Assembly (NCBI GenBank): GCA_039619475.1
Contig: CM077115.1
Span: forward strand, 105,622,393-105,686,392
Source: Icerya purchasi
Lineage: Eukaryota > Arthropoda > Insecta > Hemiptera > Monophlebidae
Direction of reading: 5' to 3'
Length of the DNA stretch: 64,000 nt
Shown: positions 58,914 to 64,000 of the stretch, piece after piece
Numbering within the stretch: the stretch's first letter is position 1
How the letters are laid out: the number at the start of each line of letters is the position of its first letter
The notes under the pieces: model-generated
What the model was told of the DNA's origin: nothing
Seen by the model: only the letters and a program-made list of their open reading frames with translations
Databases searched by the model: none
Position numbers and translations under genes: made by a program

Positions 58914-59303
58914 CAAAATCACCGTTTCCTCGTTAAGCCTACTATCTCAGATCTCCCTTCCGTTCCGTTCAAGGAGGAAAAATATCATACTTATCAGACT
59001 TAGGATTTTCCACTACCGCCTGACCCATTCTTATTCCCTACAACGCATCTATCCCACTCTTCATCCTTTTTGACAAAAAACACAACTTTCCATTCCCCGC
59101 TTACTAACATCTTTCCATTCTCTAATGGCACTTAGAGCCCAGCATGGCCTCCCCCTCCTTACCTCAACTCCTAGCTGATTCTTCCTCTTATATACGCAAT
59201 GTGTTCCAGTTTCTCTATTCCCTTAAACTCTTGAGTTCAATCTAGTATCCCTTCCATTCCCCGAGCGCGCATAGCCCGTTTGGGCAACCGGCGCTTCTAT
59301 CAT

Positions 59304-59350
59304 GTAATAATAATAATAACAATAATAATAATAATAATAATAATAGTAAT
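59304..59350 (+). repeat. (TAA)n tail of the LINE
   Basis: About 15 TAA units with two substitutions at the 3' end of the LINE. A trinucleotide tail instead of poly-A is a trait of I-type elements. Confidence 0.85.
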
Positions 59351-59739
59351 ATTTCGGATTTCACATTTGCGATGAATTATGAATTTTTTAAGAGTGTTTT
59401 TGAGGTTGTTTTAAATTCTATATTATATATTCTTGACGCGGTTTTTTGGGATTTCTGTCGTCCAGGGTAATAAACTGAAGTTGTAGATTCTTGTTAAAGA
59501 AAAAATTTTAATTGTAATTTACGATCCAATTTTGAAGTTTATAAGTCAAATCGTTTCCGAGCTATTGCATATTTTAATTGAATATTTTTGTCGTTTCATT
59601 ATAGGACTTTGTGCAGTATTATATGGGTGCGAAATCATAAAAATTATACGCTTTTGCGGCTTTTTTTTATTTTGTTTTTTATTAGTATTTTAATATATCC
59701 CATTGAAACGTAAACATTTTCATTTATGAAAATCACACT

Positions 59740-59745
59740 AAAAAA

Positions 59746-59777
<32 letters not shown>

Positions 59778-59787
59778 AAAGAAAAAA
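59740..59787. repeat. poly-A tract
   Basis: A nearly pure A run of more than 40 bases with two G interruptions. It may be the tail of an unrecognised retroposon. Confidence 0.85.
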
Positions 59788-59973
59788 CAGCATCGGTATA
59801 AAAATGTTTATTATTACGAGGTTATACGAATCATTACATAATTTTACGTGTCGGCATTTCCTAGAACGATCAGTGCCAATTTAAAATAAATATGGAAAGT
59901 CAACCAAATTTCTGTAATTTTGAGTGTATTTTTCCTGGTAATAAATTTATTTTCGTGCATAGAGATGATAATA

Positions 59974-60194
59974 TTATTTTTGCACGCGTAAAATCATTTT
60001 ATGAATTAGCGCCAAGTGAGACGTCAAGGAATTTTTCCAGCGAAATTTTCGGCCGCAAATGGTACAAGAAAATTGAGGCTCCTTGTTGCACTTGTACACC
60101 AGATGTTTCTGTAAACTGTTTTTTAAACTGTAAACTTTACCGCAATTATTCGGGCACACAAAGTAGTCGAGACTTTTTAAACCTTCAAAGTTAC
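59974..60194 (-). CDS. lola: lola-type alternative terminal exon C (C2HC + C2H2 fingers)
   Basis: The acceptor is GATGCTGCTTACAG|GTAAC and the exon ends at TAA after 72 codons. Finger 1 is C13-C17-H30-C35 (CPNNCGKVYSLKNS, then HLVYKC) and finger 2 is C43-C46-H59-H64 (FSCTICGRKFRWKNS, then HLALIH). The tail is KMILRVQK. Its architecture and splice phase are the same as in exons A and B, and it is a close paralogue of B. On the - strand an AATAAA occurs some 25-30 bases after the stop and may be a poly(A) signal, which would suit a terminal exon. It is the most upstream of the three in gene order. Confidence 0.82.
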
Positions 60195-61432
60195 CTGTAA
60201 GCAGCATCAAATAAAATCCGTTAGTAGCGTATTATTAATTTTTTTCTTTTTTCTTTTATTCTCTCATATCGAACCGGACGTTACGTAAGCTTTGAATCGT
60301 AAACAATGTTTGTTGCGCGGGTAGCAAACTACGAATATAATCCATGTCTCACATAACCTCTAAAAAAGAAAGACGTTTGATATATCTATTCCGTTTTTTT
60401 GTTTTTGTTTTTTTTTAAAATAAAATAATGGTTTTATTGGGAAAACACATTTGTGCTTGAACTTTTATAATAGGACGAACATTGCACAAAAAAATTTCCT
60501 ATTTGTCAAAATTTAGGTGTAAGTCTTCTAAAAGTTTAGAAAAAGTTGATCATCTTAAAATTAACGGTAGTATTTGACAAACAGGTACAAAAGCAGAGTT
60601 TTAATCAAGCAGTGTAATTTTCGGAAAAATATGACTAAAAGTGAAAAATTGAGTCAACTTATGCAGTAGTTGAAATTTAACTAACCCGATTGCAAATAAT
60701 AAAAAAACACATAATTGGGCAAGTGTATAACTCTATTTTTATAGAATAAGCACTTATGCGTCGAGTTTCCTGCTTCATTATCATTTTTTCCCATTTTCTG
60801 ATGGTTTTAAAACAAATCGCACAATTATTTCGAGAAAAAAAAATGCAGGTCGTAACTTACGTGGTAATACTGAGTGTAAGATCGAGCATTGACTTCAATA
60901 TAGCGTTATCAACTTTGATCGACCCCCAGTTGCCAGCAATCGATTAAGCAATCTTAACTAAATCCCCTACCGTATTAACCTGATGCTATTTTGATTATCG
61001 ATGAACGTAATTCCGTATGAAAAGAGGGAAGAAAATGTAATTTTTAGTATATCGACTAATTAATGAAGTTGTTTCAGTCGTAAAACGAGGTAACGAAATA
61101 ATATCGCATTGTGATATCGTAAACGATTAACAACCGAGACTAGTGTTAGTACTTTTAAATTATTATTATATAGGTGTTAATGTTACACATTATTCAAGTT
61201 TATCGTATAGTAAGTAAAATTAAACCACTCTATTATAAACAATTATTTAATATTTAATTACCCGACGCGTTTCGAAGACAAAGCTTCATGATCATGGGGG
61301 TTATTAATATTATAATATTGTGTTTATTTTAATATTCCGACCGTGATAGTGTTAATTTAATTTGATAAATTTATATGTTAGACGAGTTCCGAAAAATAAC
61401 TTACCAAAATTTACTAAACGAATGGCGGAGGG
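60195..61432. other. AT-rich stretch upstream of exon C
   Basis: No exon of the zinc-finger gene is recognised here. CCCGACGCGTTTCGAAGAC at about 61260 stands out as GC-rich and may belong to an unknown repeat. Confidence 0.45.
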
Positions 61433-61807
61433 CAGGCCCGTGCCCAGAATTCGGGGGGGGGGGAAATTTTCTTTACATATTTATTTTATAAATAACAATA
61501 CATTTTTCACTAATATTCGTACTATTAATAATTTCCATAAATGAATTACCCCATATAAACATTAATAAAAATTACATACGTTATTAATTATACTCGTAAT
61601 AAAAAATTTTTCCTTAAGATATTAATGAAGTACCTAAAAATATGCAGCATATTTTTTCTTTTTTCTTTTAAACGTAGATAAAAACAACCTAAAAAATCAT
61701 CGTTTAATTTAAATTTTTGATTTTTTTCAGATTTTTGTGTATTTATAATAACTATTTTAGTTCTCATGAGGGGGGGGGGCAAAACCCACCCCGTAGACAC
61801 GGCCTCG
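61433..61807. mobile_element. hAT-like MITE, copy 2
   Basis: Same family as 35176-35470: it begins CAGGCCCGTGCCCAG and ends GTAGACACGGCCTCG, with long near-identical internal stretches. It carries about 80 extra bases (around 61636-61755). Flanking GCGGAGGG and GAGGAGGG match at 7 of 8 positions, a plausible target duplication. Confidence 0.8.
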
Positions 61808-62009
61808 GAGGAGGGGGCGACACGATTTAAAGATTATATAGCCAAAACTAATCACTTTTAATGTAAGTTATCGAAATGGTCACTGATTATTTCTATTTTT
61901 TTTTGTCTTTACGCGGTGGAAGTCATTAGTGTTGTGTAAATTCGTTATTTTTTTGGATACGAATCCGGAAATGAATCGCAGATTCAGCAACTGCATCACG
62001 GATACGAAT

Positions 62010-62315
62010 TAGTGATGGGCAACTTCGAAATGTTTCATTCGAATGCATTCGATTGTTCCGTAGTTGCATTCGAAATGTTATTTTATTCGAATAATTCATT
62101 CGTATTCACAACAATTATTCGAAATGCTATTTCTCTCAGAAGAATCTAGTCGATGGTTAACGAATACTTCATTCGTTTGTGTTCGGATAGTTTTGGTTTT
62201 TATTCGAATAATTCATTCGGATTCACCACAATCATTCGAATGAAAATCATTCGATTGTTTTTTTGACGATTGTCGATTGTTTCGATTGTAAAAACATTTC
62301 GAAATCGCACATCAC
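62010..62315. mobile_element. ATTCGAA-rich MITE with target duplication
   Basis: It begins TAGTGATGGGCAACTTCGAA and ends with TTCGAAATCGCACATCAC, whose reverse complement starts GTGATGTGCGATTTCGAA, so the ends are inverted. GGATACGAAT directly flanks both sides; the last eight bases of it may be a hAT-type duplication. The interior is mostly variants of ATTCGAA/ATTCGAT, so it is largely self-complementary at a short scale. Confidence 0.75.
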
Positions 62316-62325
62316 GGATACGAAT

Positions 62326-63634
62326 GGACCCATATGGATCTTCCGATGTTTAGGTATACTCTTAACACTGACACTCGTTTGCACTGGCTATCGACGCAAC
62401 GTTCCGGTGTCGGATTAGATTACGTCATGTTATTTAAACAAGATCGAGGTGCTTCGCCGATGATGTGGTAAGTTACTTATTGGCGCTGTTTGTTGTTAAT
62501 CAGAGCTCTTAGTTCAGTACGCGTTAAATTCATTTTACTTAAATATTCTTTTTATTGTTATTACTTCAAAAGATATGTTCTTTTTTTTTCTTCTTAAAGT
62601 TCGATAAAAGAACTTCTAATCATTCTAATCTTTTCTATGCTAAACAAAAATGGAAAAAAAAAAAACGAAATGCACTAAGCTATAATTTTGTATGAATATT
62701 TTAAAATCATAAAACTTAATCTTCTTGAAATCGATTAAGCCGATTAATTTTATAATACAAGTATCTAATAAATAATAAATATAACGAGTACAACACTATT
62801 GTACAAATAATTTAACTGTTACAAAAAAGATATAGACCGAATTATCAGAAAAAAAACAAAAAAAAAAACGTTTTTTTATGTGCTATTAGGATAAAATTCG
62901 AAAAAGATTAGAATAACTACGTAAAATTTGATTCTCTGTTCAAGATCTATATTTCAGCTTTCATGATGACGGAACCGTATGAACTTGGATCTTGTCGTCG
63001 CTGGGTGTCGCAGTTATGGATAAGTATGCGGAACTGCAGTCGAAGTTATATCATCAACTCCGCTGTGAAATACGGATTATCCGCGGATACGTATCCTTCC
63101 GAGAACTTACTCATCAATATTAGTGTGATAATTAGAGATAATTAAATTCAAAAGATATATAGAGCAATACGGTTTATCGGAAGCCTGTCGTACATTATAT
63201 AGATTAAAATTTAAAATGAAAAATAAAAATTAAACTACATCGATATTGCGCCATGTCACGCCTACAGCCGAATTTAGCGCAGGCATAGAATCACATTTGA
63301 TCGATTGTTTATTAAATAACATTTTAGAGATCAAATTTTCAATACTCCGCTCGCTTACGCTATAACTTGCCGCGTTTATAGCATTTTAGGTATTCTAATG
63401 GAAAAAAAATTTAAATCGAATTTTTAAATTAAAATATCCCAAAAATCAAAAACGCTACACATGTATTAAAGTGTAAACAAGGAAATGTTGCAAATTTGAT
63501 GCTCATTAAACTCAGGCATATCACTTTCGGGCTTTTTTTGCCATTTTTGAAATACCTATTTTTAAAACAGTTAAAAAAGTTGTGAACGTTAATTTGTGTT
63601 TGCAATCTTCTGTACATAGGATTTTTTCGATTTT

Positions 63635-63667
<33 letters not shown>

Positions 63668-64000
63668 AGGAAAAGAAAGCAAGCAAATGCTACGATGATG
63701 CATCTTAATTAGAAGAATTTTCAGCTTTAATCCCCTTGTAACACTCCCGCACTGTATGCTATCACGAAAAAACACTAAAATGTATATAATTCAGCTCAGA
63801 CTGGACGGAAAGAGATGAGCTGATGACATATCCGCATGGCAAAAGGAACATTTTGAAAGAAAAGTGATTAAAGATAACTTATTCAGAGGGTGTAGCTGTC
63901 TTTAAAGATTTTTATTTTAAATATGCGTATTAGTTTTATTCGATTCAATGTTCCTTTATACGATGTTTCGACCCTCGCTAGCTTGTATTCTTGTTTTACC
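62326..64000. other. right end of the window, no assigned gene
   Basis: Mixed composition. 62340-62480 and 62950-63140 are less AT-rich. The second holds a 60-codon + strand ORF with no recognised family. A T run of about 30 bases lies at 63640-63667. Common exons of the zinc-finger gene were looked for here on the - strand and not found. Confidence 0.45.

Larger units (their letters stand above)
57361..59350 (+). mobile_element. I-clade-like LINE, 5'-truncated, (TAA)n tail
   Basis: RT pieces include LHKAGIRDRMVSLTQSFLTK and CVLSVTLFLLVINDI. Then comes YSLFADDLAITF with catalytic FADD at 57597-57608, and INDLSEWASARGFKFSAKKT. Further on lies an RNase H domain with CCFTDGLKS (58332-58913 is open), YLILTDLLSVL, and IDRAA in a shifted frame. 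RT and RNase H order plus a 3' (TAA)n tail (59304-59350) fit the I superfamily. Stops and frameshifts break the RT, and the RNase H has lysine in the SAKSFAV motif where the family usually has catalytic glutamate (SAE). It is inactive. The 5' part (endonuclease) is missing. Confidence 0.8.

Noticed and set aside
59892..60200. + strand 102-codon ORF opposite zinc-finger exon C
   Set aside because: Same reason: the coding strand is the - strand.
62963..63145. 60-codon + strand ORF (YELGSCRRWVSQLW) with an upstream acceptor-like TTTCAG
   Set aside because: No recognised family and no phase-compatible neighbour exon; the - strand shows nothing better.
1..64000. CRISPR arrays, operons, ribosome binding sites and phage features
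   Set aside because: None seen; the split genes and repeats show a eukaryotic nuclear genome.

Overview
The window is AT-rich animal nuclear DNA, most probably from an insect. The evidence is split genes with GT-AG introns, long (TA)n microsatellites, decayed animal transposons, and zinc-finger terminal exons of the type that is alternatively spliced in the insect gene longitudinals (lola). A hymenopteran or another insect that keeps cobalamin metabolism would fit, but the sequence alone does not fix the order. No bacterial, organellar or viral gene was recognised.

Two host genes can be supported. (1) MMADHC (the CblD cobalamin-trafficking protein) lies on the + strand as six coding exons between 9872 and 25485. 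Every junction is GT-AG and in phase, and the exons sum to 744 nt (247 codons plus stop). (2) Three alternative terminal exons of a lola-type BTB zinc-finger gene lie on the - strand at 59974-60194, 56302-56522 and 52831-53033. Each starts at an acceptor in the same phase and carries one C2HC plus one C2H2 finger with identical spacing. The shared upstream exons of that gene are not in the window and should lie beyond 64000.

Most of the rest is repetitive or unassigned. 1-1704 holds only weak exon-like ORFs. 1713-6327 is a full-length hAT transposon with 12-bp-class terminal repeats, a perfect 8-bp target duplication and a transposase broken by three frameshifts. 6336-9871 is AT-rich sequence upstream of MMADHC. 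The MMADHC introns hold a tRNA-derived SINE, an RTE-like LINE tail, an antisense LINE relic, a (TA)n-bounded repeat, a foldback element and a GC-rich repeat. 25486-52830 is an intergenic transposon graveyard. It includes a Tc1/mariner-like transposase pseudogene with a partly duplicated end, a 154-bp-arm near-perfect hairpin, two copies of one hAT-like MITE (the second copy is at 61.4 kb), a nested inverted-repeat cluster, two copies of one SINE family, and LINE relics. Between and beyond the lola-type exons sit an I-clade-like LINE with a (TAA)n tail (57361-59350) and an ATTCGAA-rich MITE (62010-62315).

The strongest items to follow up are the short-loop hairpin at 33401-33718, the exon-2 tandem duplication in MMADHC, the terminal zinc-finger exon array, the nearly intact hAT element, and a repeat family found twice that is bounded by (TA)n on both sides. 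I did not find a convincing undescribed multi-gene system.
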